From Desulfovibrio sp. (lineage in GTDB: Bacteria; Desulfobacterota; Desulfovibrionia; Desulfovibrionales; Desulfovibrionaceae), in contig JAISZT010000067.1 in assembly GCA_031284485.1 (NCBI GenBank), forward strand, positions 1-43,055: a stretch of DNA of 43,055 bases, read 5' to 3'. The notes under the pieces are model-generated. The model was not told the DNA's origin. It did no database searches and was given only the letters and a program-made list of their open reading frames with translations. Below, in pieces: positions 23,165 through 32,960 of the stretch. Each line of letters opens with the position of its first letter. The first letter of the stretch is position 1. Made by a program: the position numbers and the translations under genes.

Positions 23165-24198
23165 TGGACATTCTTGCAGCACTGGACTCTCTGGTCACAG
23201 AGTTTGAATCGGGTCTTGCCTTGGCCTCCACGCCGGAGAGCCTTGAGGAACTGCGCGTGGACGCGCTCGGTCGCAAGGGAAAGCTTGCTCAAATCATGAG
23301 CCGCCTGCCGGAACTTGAACCGGCCGCGCGTCCTGCCGCGGGGCAAAAAGCCAACAGCGTCAAGGAACGCTGCAACGCGCTGTTCGAGGCCCGAAAACAG
23401 GCAATCCTCGCCATTCGCGAGTCCGCGGCCCTGAGGCGTTTCGACCCCACCCTGCCCGGACGCGCGCCTTGGCGCGGATCCCTGCACCCGACAACGCTCA
23501 TAACCGAAGAAATATGCGCCGTTTTCTCCGGCATGGGTTTTGACGTTGTTTCAGGCCCCGAAGTGGAGCACGACTACTACAATTTTGAAGCCCTCAACAT
23601 GCCGGCCGCGCATCCCGCCCGCGACATGCAGGACACGCTTTACATCACCGGGCAAACGCTTCTGCGCACGCACACTTCCCCCGTGCAGGTGCGCTCCATG
23701 CTGGCCCGCAGGCCGCCGCTGGCGGTGATCGCGCCCGGCAAGGTCTATCGGCGGGATTCGGACCTGACCCACACGCCCATGTTTCATCAGGTCGAGGGCC
23801 TGCTGGTGGAAGAGGGGACAAGCCTCGCGCATTTGCGCGGAACACTGACCATTTTCGTGCGGGCTGTGTTCGGCGCCCAAACAAGGGTGCGTTTTCGTCC
23901 AAGCTTTTTTCCCTTTACGGAGCCTTCCGCCGAAGTGGACATATCGTGCAGCATCTGCGGCGGCGAGGGGCAGGTGGCGGGGCAGCCCTGCCGTGTCTGC
24001 AAAACAACAGGCTGGGTGGAGATACTTGGCTGCGGCATGGTTGATCCGGCGGTTTTCGCCGCTGTGGGCTACCCCGAGGATATAAGCGGCTTTGCCTTCG
24101 GCATGGGGGTGGAGCGCGTGGCCATGCTCAAGTACGGCATCGGGGATTTGCGCATGTTTTTCGAAAACGACGCGCGTTTTCTTGCGCAGTTTGCCTGA
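23164..24198 (+). CDS. pheS: Phenylalanine--tRNA ligase alpha subunit
   Basis: This 344-residue class II synthetase subunit charges tRNA-Phe as an (alpha-beta)2 complex with PheT. The N-terminal coiled coil (about residues 1-90) includes [16 protein letters not shown]. The catalytic core has [10 protein letters not shown], motif 2 around [20 protein letters not shown], and motif 3 [18 protein letters not shown] near the C-terminus. A four-Cys insertion (CSICGGEG...CRVCKTTGW) before GCGMV is a common variant in this subunit and may bind zinc. It is translationally coupled to rplT. Confidence 0.98.
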   Translation: MDILAALDSLVTEFESGLALASTPESLEELRVDALGRKGKLAQIMSRLPELEPAARPAAGQKANSVKERCNALFEARKQAILAIRESAALRRFDPTLPGRAPWRGSLHPTTLITEEICAVFSGMGFDVVSGPEVEHDYYNFEALNMPAAHPARDMQDTLYITGQTLLRTHTSPVQVRSMLARRPPLAVIAPGKVYRRDSDLTHTPMFHQVEGLLVEEGTSLAHLRGTLTIFVRAVFGAQTRVRFRPSFFPFTEPSAEVDISCSICGGEGQVAGQPCRVCKTTGWVEILGCGMVDPAVFAAVGYPEDISGFAFGMGVERVAMLKYGIGDLRMFFENDARFLAQFA

Positions 24199-24202
24199 GG
24201 AT

Positions 24203-24562
24203 ATGCGAGTGTTGCGCGTCCTGCTTGTCCTGCTGCTGAGTATTCTGTTTCTGTCCGCGGCGGACGCGGCCCAGGCGGCCTCTGCCTACAGTCCGCGTCA
24301 TTCGGGCATTGAGCCTCCCGGAGGGCCAAAACCCCTGCAGCGCCTGCCCGGCAATTCGTCGTCCTCGCGTACCGTGCAACAGGGGGAAGGCTATACCGAC
24401 GCTTACGGCAGAACTGTAGACGAGCGCCAGCCGGAAGAGGAAGCGCCCAGACAACGTCCGGGAGCGGGCGCTTATGGCGCCTATGGCGGCAATCAGGAAA
24501 AACAGGACACGCGGCCGTTGCCGGATCCGGGCGTCGCGCCGCCTGTATGGTCTTTCAGATAA
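24203..24562 (+). CDS. Small exported Pro/Gly-rich protein between pheS and pheT
   Basis: This 119-residue protein begins with a Sec signal (MRVLRVLLVLLLSILFLSAA) and a likely signal peptidase I site near AAQAAS. The mature part, about 90 residues, is low in hydrophobic residues and rich in Pro, Gly, Gln and Tyr (GEGYTDAYGRTVDERQPEEE, GAGAYGAYGGNQ), so it is probably disordered. GAGGAT lies just before the ATG at 24203, four bases after the pheS stop; the frame extends upstream to 24092 only through pheS. No Cys means it is not a lipoprotein. I do not recognise a family. Its place inside the pheST operon is unusual. Confidence 0.75.
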   Translation: MRVLRVLLVLLLSILFLSAADAAQAASAYSPRHSGIEPPGGPKPLQRLPGNSSSSRTVQQGEGYTDAYGRTVDERQPEEEAPRQRPGAGAYGAYGGNQEKQDTRPLPDPGVAPPVWSFR

Positions 24563-24591
24563 ATTTTTGTCAAAATCGCACAGGAACCGTT

Positions 24592-27042
24592 ATGCTGCTT
24601 TCTCTCTCGTGGCTGCGTGAATTCACTCCCTACGAAGGCTCGGCCGAAGCTCTGGGCGACAGGCTGACAATGCTCGGTCTGGAGCTTGAGGATATCGTCC
24701 GTCCGTACAGGGACATCAGCGCCATTGTCGTGGGGCATGTCGTCGAATGCGGGGCACATCCCGAATCTGACCACCTGCGCGTGTGCTGTGTGGACGCGGG
24801 CCAGGGAGAGACGCTGGACATCGTCTGCGGCGCCCCCAACGTGGCGGCGGGTCAGAAAGTCGCTGTGGCCCTGATCGGAACGCGCCTTCCGGACGGCACT
24901 GTCATCAAAAAGGCGAAACTGCGCGGCGCGCCTTCCTCTGGCATGATCTGCTCGGAGCGTGAACTGGGCCTTTCCGACAATCACGACGGCATCATGGTGT
25001 TGCCCGGAACCTGCCCGGTCGGCGCAAGGCTTGTGGACGCCATTGATCTGGACAGGGAAGTGCTGGACATTTCTGTCACACCGAACCGCGCGGACTGTCT
25101 TTCCATACTCGGTCTGGCGCGGGAAACGGCTCTGGCCTTTGATTTGCCTCTGACTGTCCCCGAAAAGGCGCTGACCGAGGACGCGACACTGCCGCAGACG
25201 CTTGTGCCCATCGACATACCGGAACCCGACCTCTGCCGGCTCTACGCCGGGCGCGTCATTTCAAACGTCAGCATTGTTCCGTCCCCCATGTCCGTCCGTC
25301 ACCGCCTTCAGGCGCACGGCGTGCGCCCCATTTCAAATATTGTGGACGTGACGAACTACATTCTGCTGGAATGCGGACAACCCCTGCACGCTTTTGATCT
25401 GGACAGCCTCCACGGCGGGCGCATCGTGGTCAGACGCGCTGGGGAAGGCGAAAAATTCACCACCCTGGACGGCCAGGAGCGCACGCTTACCCAAGACGAT
25501 TTGTGCATCTGCGATGCTGACCGGGCGGTGGCTCTGGCCGGGGTTATGGGGGGGCTGAATTCTGAAATCACGGGCGAGAGCCGTAGCGTCTTTCTGGAAA
25601 GCGCGGTATTCAAGCCGGAAAATATACGCAAAACTTCCCGCCGTCTTGGTCTTTCCTCCGAGGCCTCGTACCGTTTTGAGCGCGGCGTTGACCAGCGGCG
25701 TTCCCTTTTTTCTCTGGACCGCGCCTGCGCCATGATGGCCGCTGTCGGGGGCGGTAGCGTGAGGCGCGGCCTGTCGTGCTCGGAACCCTCTCCTTTTGTC
25801 CCGGCGCGCATTTCCTACCGGCCCGCCAGGGCTCATACCCTGCTGGGCGTTTCCCTGTCCGCGGAGTTCAGCGAAAAATCACTCAGGGACATCGGCTGCG
25901 CTGTGGACAAAAGCGTTGCGGGCGGCCAACGCGATGTCTGGCAGGTCAGCCAGCCGAGCTGGCGTCCGGATATCACCCGCGAAGCCGATTTGATTGAAGA
26001 AGTCGGTCGTTTGCACGGGCTGGACTCCATCCCTCCCGTGTCGCCGCAGGCCGGACAGGACATCGGGCGCGCGGGGCAGGCCCCGTCGCTCTATGCTTTC
26101 TGGTCGCGCATCAGGCATTGGGGGGCGGGGCTTGGCCTCAACGAAGCGGTCAACTACAGTTTTGTCGGGCACAAGGATCTTGACCACCTCGGGTTGCCCA
26201 AAGAAGACCGCGTGTCCATTCTCAATCCTCTTTCGGCGGAGCAGGACGTGCTGCGCACGGCGCTTGCTCCGGGGCTGCTCCAGACGCTACGCAACAATCT
26301 GGCCCAAGGCGCGCAGGGACTGCGTATTTTTGAACTGGCACACACCTTTGCGGCGGACGCGACAGAAACATCCGCCAGCACGGGAACGGGTGTGCGTGAA
26401 ACAGGCAAAATCGGCATACTCCTGTATGGCGCGCGCCATGACGCGGCCTGGCCCCGGCCTGAAGCGGACATGGACTACGCGGACATCAAGGGAATTGTGG
26501 AGCATCTGCTGCATTTTCTGCACCTGTCCGCGCCGCTTTGCGAACAAAAAAACGGGCACCCCTGGCTGCTCCCCTGCGTGGAATTGCGCCTCGCCGGACA
26601 GGTGGACGGGCGAACAACCGGACAGACGATCGGGTGGATGGGCCGCCTCAAACCGGCCCTGGCCGAGCCTTTTCACGCCCGCAAAGACGTATGGCTGGCG
26701 GAACTCGGCCTGGACGCGCTACGCGCGCTGCACGAGAGCGCCCACATGCAATTTGTTCCGCTCCCCGTGTATCCCCCTGTGCGCCGCGATATAACGGTTA
26801 TCACGGATTCCGGCCTGTACGCCGGACAGGTGTTTGACCATCTGAAAAAACTTGACCATCCGCTTCTTGCCGACGTGGCGCTGACAGACTGTTTTGAGCC
26901 GCAAGACGCGCAGGGCGAGCGCCGCCTGACCTTCCGCCTGACCTTCCGCCATCCTGCTCGGACACTCAAGGACGCCGAAGTGGACAAGGAGAGGGAAAAA
27001 GTGGCACAATCACTCATTCAGGCTCTAGGGGTACGTATATAG
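24592..27042 (+). CDS. pheT: Phenylalanine--tRNA ligase beta subunit
   Basis: This is an 816-residue partner of PheS. Domains in order: N-terminal start MLLSLSWLREF; EMAP/tRNA-binding domain (about 40-150, with ESDHLRVCCVDAG); the B3/4 editing domain (about 210-400, LECGQPLHAFDLD); the B5 domain (about 410-480); the catalytic-like core (LNPLSAEQDVLRTALAPGLL); and a C-terminal FDX-ACB anticodon-binding domain (YPPVRRDITVITDS to RLTFRLTFRHPARTL). I chose the ATG at 24592 with an AGGAA site upstream; the ATG at 24547 lies within the preceding small gene. The standard family length supports an intact gene. Confidence 0.98.
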   Translation: MLLSLSWLREFTPYEGSAEALGDRLTMLGLELEDIVRPYRDISAIVVGHVVECGAHPESDHLRVCCVDAGQGETLDIVCGAPNVAAGQKVAVALIGTRLPDGTVIKKAKLRGAPSSGMICSERELGLSDNHDGIMVLPGTCPVGARLVDAIDLDREVLDISVTPNRADCLSILGLARETALAFDLPLTVPEKALTEDATLPQTLVPIDIPEPDLCRLYAGRVISNVSIVPSPMSVRHRLQAHGVRPISNIVDVTNYILLECGQPLHAFDLDSLHGGRIVVRRAGEGEKFTTLDGQERTLTQDDLCICDADRAVALAGVMGGLNSEITGESRSVFLESAVFKPENIRKTSRRLGLSSEASYRFERGVDQRRSLFSLDRACAMMAAVGGGSVRRGLSCSEPSPFVPARISYRPARAHTLLGVSLSAEFSEKSLRDIGCAVDKSVAGGQRDVWQVSQPSWRPDITREADLIEEVGRLHGLDSIPPVSPQAGQDIGRAGQAPSLYAFWSRIRHWGAGLGLNEAVNYSFVGHKDLDHLGLPKEDRVSILNPLSAEQDVLRTALAPGLLQTLRNNLAQGAQGLRIFELAHTFAADATETSASTGTGVRETGKIGILLYGARHDAAWPRPEADMDYADIKGIVEHLLHFLHLSAPLCEQKNGHPWLLPCVELRLAGQVDGRTTGQTIGWMGRLKPALAEPFHARKDVWLAELGLDALRALHESAHMQFVPLPVYPPVRRDITVITDSGLYAGQVFDHLKKLDHPLLADVALTDCFEPQDAQGERRLTFRLTFRHPARTLKDAEVDKEREKVAQSLIQALGVRI

Positions 27043-27043
27043 A

Positions 27044-27070
27044 GCGGTTTGACTTTGAAAATGCTCAAAC
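27044..27070 (+). repeat. Extragenic repeat, copy 2, with hairpin
   Basis: GCGGTTTGACTTTGAAAA (27044-27061) matches the copy at 11505-11522 at 16 of 18 positions. GTTTGA (27047-27052) can pair with TCAAAC (27065-27070). It starts two bases after the pheT stop and occupies the leader of the MerR gene. Confidence 0.45.
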
Positions 27071-27086
27071 AGGAAACGAAAAGCCT

Positions 27087-27431
27087 ATGCCGGAAAAAAA
27101 ATACCGCATCGGCGAGGTGGCGAAGCTGCTCAACGTCAACGCTTCCGCGTTGCGCTTCTGGGAAACGGAATTTCCCCAGATCGCCCCTTTGCGCACCGGC
27201 AGCGAACAGCGCCTGTACACTGAATCCCATATAGCCATGCTGCGCCGCATCCAGCAATTGCTTCACGAACAGGGCATGACCATTGACGGGGCGCGCCGCG
27301 TGTTGGAGGGCAGCGCCGTTCTGGATGAGGATCTGCCCGAAGGCATGGCGCCTGTGCCCGACCCGGCCTTCATGCAGATGCTCAGAAAAGAGCTTTTTGC
27401 CGTGCGGCGCATACTGGCTGAAAAGTCATGA
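27087..27431 (+). CDS. MerR-family transcriptional regulator (short form)
   Basis: This 114-residue protein has an N-terminal MerR winged helix (YRIGEVAKLLNVNASALRFWE, then EQRLYTESHIAMLRRIQQLL) and only a short helical tail, without the effector domain of full-length MerR proteins. The target promoter is not evident. It lies 44 bases after pheT and ends 7 bases before the rpe start. I remember a MerR gene in the same place in Desulfovibrio vulgaris (pheT-merR-rpe-tkt-pgk), which suggests a conserved local role. Confidence 0.92.
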   Translation: MPEKKYRIGEVAKLLNVNASALRFWETEFPQIAPLRTGSEQRLYTESHIAMLRRIQQLLHEQGMTIDGARRVLEGSAVLDEDLPEGMAPVPDPAFMQMLRKELFAVRRILAEKS

Positions 27432-27438
27432 GGAAGCT

Positions 27439-28101
27439 GTGATTCTTGCCCCTTCGCTGCTATCCGCCGATTTTTCCAGGCTGGCGGAAGAATTGGCCGA
27501 ATTGGAAAACGCCGGCGTGACCTGGCTGCACCTTGACATCATGGACGGCGTGTTTGTGCCCAACATCACCTTTGGTCCGCCGCTCATCAAGGCTCTGCGG
27601 TCCCGCAGCAAGCTTTTTTTTGACGTGCACCTGATGATTGAGGAGCCTGCGCGGCATCTGCTGGCGTTCAGGGACGCCGGGGCGGATATGATCGTCATCC
27701 ATGCCGAGACAGACCGCCATGCCCGGCGCACCCTGGCCGAAATTCGCGCTTTGGACCTCAAGGCGGGGCTTGCGCTGAATCCCGGCACGGATATTTCTGC
27801 GGTGCGCTGGCTGGCGCGGGATATGGACATGCTGCTTCTGATGTCCGTCAATCCCGGTTTCTCCGGCCAGAAATTTTTACCGGAGACTTTTGCCAAACTC
27901 CGCGCGGCAAAAAAGTTGCTGACCGATATCGGCGCGTCGGACGTCACCATTCAGGTGGATGGCGGGGTCTGCCCGGAAAACACCGCCGAACTGGTTGCGG
28001 CCGGAGCGGATGTGCTGGTTTCAGGCTCCTCTTTTTTTGGACACAAACCCTACGCGACGCGCCTGAAAACATTCATGCTGGCCGCCAAATCCGGACAATG
28101 A
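27439..28101 (+). CDS. rpe: Ribulose-phosphate 3-epimerase
   Basis: This 220-residue TIM-barrel enzyme interconverts ribulose-5-phosphate and xylulose-5-phosphate. Motifs: [18 protein letters not shown] at the N-terminus, [17 protein letters not shown] (metal-binding His and Asp), DVHLMI, the [12 protein letters not shown] loop, and QVDGGV near the C-terminus. I chose the GTG at 27439 because it gives the family N-terminus and AGGAAG sits just upstream; upstream residues of the open frame overlap the MerR gene. The short ribosome-site spacing suggests coupling to merR translation. Confidence 0.95.
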   Translation: MILAPSLLSADFSRLAEELAELENAGVTWLHLDIMDGVFVPNITFGPPLIKALRSRSKLFFDVHLMIEEPARHLLAFRDAGADMIVIHAETDRHARRTLAEIRALDLKAGLALNPGTDISAVRWLARDMDMLLLMSVNPGFSGQKFLPETFAKLRAAKKLLTDIGASDVTIQVDGGVCPENTAELVAAGADVLVSGSSFFGHKPYATRLKTFMLAAKSGQ

Positions 28102-28111
28102 GGAACAGCCC

Positions 28112-30109
28112 ATGCCCACACGCAGACAATGCGCCAATGCCATCCGCGTCCTTGCCGTTGACGCCATCGAAAAATCCCAATCCGGGCATCCCGGCGCTCC
28201 CCTCGGTATGGCCGATATGGCTGAAGCCCTGTGGCGGCACGGTTTCAAGCACAATCCGTCCAATCCGGACTGGCCGGATCGCGATCGTTTTGTGCTGTCC
28301 AACGGGCACGCATCCATGCTGCTGTACGCTGTCCTGCATTTGACCGGCTATGACCTGTCTGTGGACGACATCAAAAATTTTCGTCAGTGGAATTCCAAAA
28401 CGCCGGGTCATCCGGAGCGCGGGATCTGTCCCGGCGTGGAGATGACCACCGGCCCTTTGGGGCAGGGCATTTCCTCCGCCGTCGGCATGGCCCTGGCCGA
28501 GCGCATGTTGGCGGTACAATTCAATACGCCGCGTCATACGATTGTAGATCACCGCACCTATGTTTTTTGCGGCGACGGCTGCCTGATGGAAGGGGTTTCT
28601 CATGAGGCCTGCGCACTCGCCGGCGTCTGGAAACTCGGCAAACTGATCGTGCTGTACGACGCCAACGGGATTTCCATAGACGGACGGATTGAGGCCTGGT
28701 GCGACGAGGATGTGGGCGCGCGCTTTGCGGCCTGCCACTGGCAGGTCGTCGGCCCTGTGGACGGACACGACGCGGAGGCTCTGGACGGGGCGCTTGCCCT
28801 GGCGCGAGCCGATGCCGATCGGCCAAGCCTGATCATCTGCCGGACGCACATTGGTTTCGGTTCGCCCAAGGTGGACTCCGCCGCCTGCCACGGCGCGCCC
28901 CTTGGCGAAAAAGCCGTTGCGGACGCGCGCAGGACGCTGGAATGGGAATATCCGCCCTTTGTCATACCCCGGGATATTTACGCGGACTGGGACGCCCGCA
29001 CCGCCGGGGAAAAGGCCGAAGCCGTCTGGAATACGGCCTTTGCCGCCTATCGAAAAGACTGCCCTGAGCGGGCGGCGGAATTTCTGCGGCGCGTAAACGG
29101 CGCATTGCCCAAAAACTGGACGGACATCGCAGGGAATATGCTGCAAAAAATCAAGGACGGTCGCGCGGCAACAGCGACGCGCACGGCCTCAAAAAATGTT
29201 CTGGATCATCTTGTGCTCCATCTGCCGGAACTGCTCGGCGGCTCGGCCGATCTTACCGGTTCTGTGTGCACGTTCGCACAGGGCTCGGAAAGTTTTGCTC
29301 CCGCTTCCTGCTCCGGCAACCATATTTCCTACGGTGTGCGTGAATTCGGCATGAGCGCGATCATGAACGGCCTTGCCCTGCACGGCGGGTTTATCCCCTA
29401 CGGCGGAACCTTTATGGCCTTTTCCGATCAGGCCAAAAACGCGATTCGTCTTGCCGCCATCATGGGCATCAGGGTTGTCTGGGTGCTGACGCACGATTCC
29501 ATCGGCGTGGGTGAAGACGGCCCCACACACCAGCCGGTAGAGCAGCTTGCCATGCTGCGCGCGACCCCCAATCTTCTGCTCTGGCGACCCTGCGACGCCG
29601 TGGAAACCGCTGCCGCCTGGAAAAGCGCCCTGGAAAACCGTAAAACGCCTGTCTGCCTTTCCCTGTCGCGCCAGAACCTGCCGTTTTTCGACCGCAGCGA
29701 GGCGCAGACCGAGGCCGTCGCCAGGGGCGGTTATGTGCTGTGCGACTGTGAAGGCGCGCCGGAGCTGCTTTTGCTGGCTACAGGTTCGGAAGTTTCCCTT
29801 GCCGCGCAGGCGGCGGAAAAACTTGTGGCGCTCGGCCGCCGGGCGCGGGTGGTTTCCATGCCCTGTGCGGAAATTTTTGACGCCCAGGACGCGGCCTACA
29901 GGGAAAGCGTGCTGCCGGACAAGGTGCGCGCGCGGCTGGCGGCGGAAGCCGCCGCCCCGGATTACTGGCGTAAATACGTGGGGCTTGACGGCGCCGTGCT
30001 GGGAATGCCGCACTTTGGCGCGTCAGCGCCCGCCAATGACTTGTACGAGCACTTTGGACTTACAGTGGATAGAGTGGTAAAAACAGCTTTGGAACTTTTG
30101 GGCGCGTGA
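28112..30109 (+). CDS. tkt: Transketolase
   Basis: The 665-residue length is typical. Transketolase moves two-carbon units between sugar phosphates with thiamine diphosphate. The TPP-binding motif begins at [18 protein letters not shown] and runs to DANGISIDG. The N-terminal [17 protein letters not shown] and [11 protein letters not shown] contain conserved His residues. The pyrimidine domain has [19 protein letters not shown], and [19 protein letters not shown] carries the catalytic Glu/His region. A C-terminal transketolase domain follows. It begins 10 bases after rpe and leads into pgk, forming a sugar-phosphate unit. Confidence 0.98.
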   Translation: MPTRRQCANAIRVLAVDAIEKSQSGHPGAPLGMADMAEALWRHGFKHNPSNPDWPDRDRFVLSNGHASMLLYAVLHLTGYDLSVDDIKNFRQWNSKTPGHPERGICPGVEMTTGPLGQGISSAVGMALAERMLAVQFNTPRHTIVDHRTYVFCGDGCLMEGVSHEACALAGVWKLGKLIVLYDANGISIDGRIEAWCDEDVGARFAACHWQVVGPVDGHDAEALDGALALARADADRPSLIICRTHIGFGSPKVDSAACHGAPLGEKAVADARRTLEWEYPPFVIPRDIYADWDARTAGEKAEAVWNTAFAAYRKDCPERAAEFLRRVNGALPKNWTDIAGNMLQKIKDGRAATATRTASKNVLDHLVLHLPELLGGSADLTGSVCTFAQGSESFAPASCSGNHISYGVREFGMSAIMNGLALHGGFIPYGGTFMAFSDQAKNAIRLAAIMGIRVVWVLTHDSIGVGEDGPTHQPVEQLAMLRATPNLLLWRPCDAVETAAAWKSALENRKTPVCLSLSRQNLPFFDRSEAQTEAVARGGYVLCDCEGAPELLLLATGSEVSLAAQAAEKLVALGRRARVVSMPCAEIFDAQDAAYRESVLPDKVRARLAAEAAAPDYWRKYVGLDGAVLGMPHFGASAPANDLYEHFGLTVDRVVKTALELLGA

Positions 30110-30144
30110 TTCCGCCCGCAATTCTTCCATACCAGGAGGCAGCC

Positions 30145-31320
30145 ATGCCGATCAAAACCATGAACGACCTGAATCTGCAGGGAAAAACCGTTGTCGTCCG
30201 GCAAGACCTCAACGTGCCCATGAAAGACGGAAAAATTACCAACGACAAGCGTATCCGCGCCGCGTTTCCCACGTTACAGCTTGCGCTCGACAAGGGGGCG
30301 GGGGTGATTGTGCTCTCACATTTGGGGCGTCCGGTGGAAGGGCAGTACGACGAGCAGTTTTCCCTCAAACCCGTGGCCGCACGCCTTGAGGAACTGCTCA
30401 AGAGAGAAGTGCCTGTTGTCAGAGAACTGGCCGAGGCCAGGGTTTCCCCCGGACAGTGCGTGCTGTTGGAGAATATCCGTTTTTTTAAGGGTGAGACAAA
30501 AAATGATCAGACGCTGGCCGCCGCTCTGGCCAAATTGGGCGACGTTTATGTGATGGACGCTTTCGGTGCCGCCCATCGTGCGCACTCGTCCACCGAAGGC
30601 GCGGTGCGCCTTGCCGCCCAGGCCTGCGCCGGACCTCTCATGGCCGCGGAACTGGCGGCTTTCGACAAGGTGCTGGACAAGCCGCGCAGACCGCTGGCCG
30701 CTGTGATCGGCGGATCGAAAGTATCTACAAAACTGGCTCTGCTGAACAATTTGCTCGACAAGGTTGACGCACTGATTGTGGGCGGCGGCATTGCCAATAC
30801 CTTTCTGGCGGCGGCCGGATACGCTGTGGGAACATCCCTGTGCGAAAACGATCTCATCGGTGAAGCGAAAAAAATTATGGAACGCGCCAAAGCGCTCGGC
30901 AAGCAACTGCCTCTGCCTGTGGATGTGGTGACGGCCCCTGCGCTGGCCCCAGGACAAAAAGCCGTGACGCGCAAGGCGGAGGCGACGCCCGCAGATGAAA
31001 TGATTTTGGACATAGGCCCCGAAACCGTGGCCTTGTACGCCCAACTGCTGGACAAGGCGGCGACTGTCGTCTGGAACGGGCCTGTGGGCGCATTTGAAAC
31101 ATATCCCTTTGGGGCCGGCACCAAGGCACTGGCCGGGGCGCTGGCGGATTCCAAAGCCTTTGTGGTGGTGGGCGGCGGGGATTCCGTCGCCGCGGTGGAA
31201 AGTTACGGGCTGGAAGACAAGATGGGATATATCTCCACAGGCGGCGGGGCTTCGCTGGAGCTTCTGGAAGGCAAAATCCTGCCTTCTGTCGCCGCGCTTG
31301 AAGCGCGCGGTTGCGACTAG
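30145..31320 (+). CDS. pgk: Phosphoglycerate kinase
   Basis: This 391-residue enzyme transfers phosphate between 1,3-bisphosphoglycerate and ADP in glycolysis. The N-terminal substrate domain has VVVRQDLNVPMKDG and VLSHLGRP. The hinge and nucleotide domain have GGSKVSTKLALLNNLL, NGPVGAFE, and the C-terminal STGGGASLELLEGK. I chose the ATG at 30145 because AGGAGG lies 7 nt upstream and the start agrees with the family; the upstream ATG at 30106 overlaps the tkt stop. Confidence 0.98.
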   Translation: MPIKTMNDLNLQGKTVVVRQDLNVPMKDGKITNDKRIRAAFPTLQLALDKGAGVIVLSHLGRPVEGQYDEQFSLKPVAARLEELLKREVPVVRELAEARVSPGQCVLLENIRFFKGETKNDQTLAAALAKLGDVYVMDAFGAAHRAHSSTEGAVRLAAQACAGPLMAAELAAFDKVLDKPRRPLAAVIGGSKVSTKLALLNNLLDKVDALIVGGGIANTFLAAAGYAVGTSLCENDLIGEAKKIMERAKALGKQLPLPVDVVTAPALAPGQKAVTRKAEATPADEMILDIGPETVALYAQLLDKAATVVWNGPVGAFETYPFGAGTKALAGALADSKAFVVVGGGDSVAAVESYGLEDKMGYISTGGGASLELLEGKILPSVAALEARGCD

Positions 31321-31355
31321 GTTCTGCGCGGGTAATCAGTTTCTGGAGGCTTGCA

Positions 31356-32117
31356 GTGCGGCGATTTTATCAGGAAAGCTGGCAGGGGATACCGTTCACG
31401 GCCTTTTCGCACGCGTCGTTTTTTCGTCTGGCCGAACCCAGATTTTACGCGGCGTTCTATGAAGAACTGTTTCGCCGTTATCAGAGCTGGGACGAACTCC
31501 CCGTTGACTGGCGCACCCGCAAGAGGCACAACGCCTGCTGGCTGTCAGGCAGGCTTGCCGCGAATATAGCGGCAAAACCGCCGGATCGGCAGGCGAGTGT
31601 GCTCTCCATAGGCAGCGGCATCGGCTATATGGAACATATTCTTCTTGAGAAAATCCCGAATCTCGCCCTGCACGTCAATGAGCCGAGCACCGTGAGCATG
31701 AAGTGGCTGCGCAAGCATATCCCGAGCGAACGCATATATATAGGCCTGCCGCCCGCCTGCCTGCCGCCGGACATAACGTACGACATGATCTACCTTTCCG
31801 CCGTGGACTATGGCATCCCCACACGGGAATTGCTGCTTCTTTTGCGTGAACTGCGCGCCCAGCTTGACGAAGGCGGCGAAATTATCTGCATATCCGCCTC
31901 GCTTCTGGAAGAAGACACGCTGGTCGGCGCTCTTGTGAACGCCATCAAGATATTCATTCGCGGAGTGTTGCATTATTTGGGCATTCGCCGCCAGCAGTTC
32001 TGGGGCTGGCGGCGAACCCGTGAAGAATACCGCCGGCTGTTCCGGCAGGCAGGCTTTACCGACATGATGGACGGCTATCTGGACGATGGCGAAACGTACT
32101 GGATCGGCGGGCGGTGA
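31356..32117 (+). CDS. SAM-dependent methyltransferase-like protein
   Basis: This 253-residue cytoplasmic protein has a Rossmann-type motif I, VLSIGSGIGYMEHILLE (about residues 82-98), followed by an acidic strand (LALHVNEPS) and a motif-IV-like YDMIYLSAVDYGIP. This is the order in class I methyltransferases. The C-terminal part contains a hydrophobic patch (LVNAIKIFIRGVLHYLGI) that could contact membrane or lipid. I chose the GTG at 31356 because GGAGG lies 7 nt upstream; the longer frame starts inside pgk. It is 35 bases after pgk. The substrate is unknown; sugar or lipid head-group methylation is possible. Confidence 0.75.
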   Translation: MRRFYQESWQGIPFTAFSHASFFRLAEPRFYAAFYEELFRRYQSWDELPVDWRTRKRHNACWLSGRLAANIAAKPPDRQASVLSIGSGIGYMEHILLEKIPNLALHVNEPSTVSMKWLRKHIPSERIYIGLPPACLPPDITYDMIYLSAVDYGIPTRELLLLLRELRAQLDEGGEIICISASLLEEDTLVGALVNAIKIFIRGVLHYLGIRRQQFWGWRRTREEYRRLFRQAGFTDMMDGYLDDGETYWIGGR

Positions 32118-32204
32118 AACCGCCGAACTGTGCGCGCCGTTAGAGATATTTGGATTCGGTAGTGCGCAAACTGCTTGGAACGGGACACATTCCGTATTTT
32201 GTGT

Positions 32205-32531
32205 ATGAAGCGGATGAACCATATGCTGATTTTGTGTCTCCGGGTTTTTCTGATGCAAAGGACGTTGCGGCAAGACATCCGGGCATTATCGGAGAGGCCG
32301 CGGGAATTCTGATAAAAAAAATTTCCCGAATTTTGTGGACAAAATCTGTCTGCTGTTGAAGTGCGGGCATGGTGCAACATGCGTAATATTCTTGTACACA
32401 ACTACGCAGGCGTAAACTGGGATATAGTCTGGAATACAACACAGGAAGAACTGCCTGATTTGATGCAAAAAATCCGCTTTTTGCTTGGCGATGAGACGAT
32501 TTCCCTTGATGATCGGGATGCACAATTTTGA
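32205..32531 (+). pseudogene. Frameshifted HepT/DUF86 toxin-like remnant
   Basis: Two frames carry one HepT-like protein. The first encodes the IIGEAAGILIK segment (about 32280-32318). The second, starting just after an 8-A run at 32314-32321, encodes KKFPEFCGQNLSAVEVRAW and then MRNILVHNYAGVNWDIVWNT, which holds the RN-x3-H-x-Y RNase motif of HepT toxins. Removing one A joins the two frames (IKKFPEF). The region upstream of 32280 is decayed or in other frames, and no MntA-type antitoxin gene is visible. A sequencing or slippage explanation for the A-run cannot be excluded. Confidence 0.7.
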
Positions 32532-32567
32532 TGATTGAACACACAGTCCGTTTAACTGAGGATGTTC

Positions 32568-32954
32568 ATGGTAAAATTCGTTGCCGCAATCAGTTTGGGG
32601 GCTTCACTGGGAGCAAGTCTGCGCTGGGGCCTTGGCATACTGCTCAACTCTCTGTTTCCCATAATTCCGATGGGCACGTTGACCGCGAACCTTTTAGGCG
32701 GCTATTGCATAGGCATCGCCCTGAGTATTTTTGCCTTCAATCCCGGCATTACCTATGAGTGGCGCCTGTTTATAATCACCGGCTTTCTTGGCGCGCTGAC
32801 AACATTTTCCACTTTTTCGGCCGAAGTCGTCATGCTCTTGCAGCAACGCCGCATTTTCTGGGCCGTATGCGCCGTAGGGCTGCACGTCGTCGGCTCCCTT
32901 TTTATGACGTTTCTGGGAATAGTGACGTACAGCGTGTTCAAGCGGTATATGTGA
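32568..32954 (+). CDS. crcB: CrcB/Fluc fluoride channel
   Basis: This 128-residue inner-membrane protein has four helices and works as a dual-topology dimer exporting fluoride. Motifs: [14 protein letters not shown], the [17 protein letters not shown] segment with its conserved Asn, and the [15 protein letters not shown] signature with the Phe/Thr/Ser track of Fluc channels. I prefer the ATG at 32568 over 32562 because GAGG then has a 6-nt spacing. No fluoride riboswitch was recognised upstream; the upstream region is the HepT remnant. It is 6 bases before an MFS gene. Confidence 0.95.
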   Translation: MVKFVAAISLGASLGASLRWGLGILLNSLFPIIPMGTLTANLLGGYCIGIALSIFAFNPGITYEWRLFIITGFLGALTTFSTFSAEVVMLLQQRRIFWAVCAVGLHVVGSLFMTFLGIVTYSVFKRYM

Positions 32955-32960
32955 GGCAAA

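Noticed and set aside
28073..29146. 357-codon minus-strand frame opposite transketolase
   Set aside because: It is a shadow of tkt with no ribosome site or domain.
32118..32567. Fluoride riboswitch upstream of crcB
   Set aside because: The conserved sequence of that riboswitch is not apparent, and the region is occupied by the HepT-like remnant.
32528..32758. 76-codon frame overlapping the crcB start
   Set aside because: It is out of frame with crcB, whose motifs and ribosome site are clear; the product has no family features.
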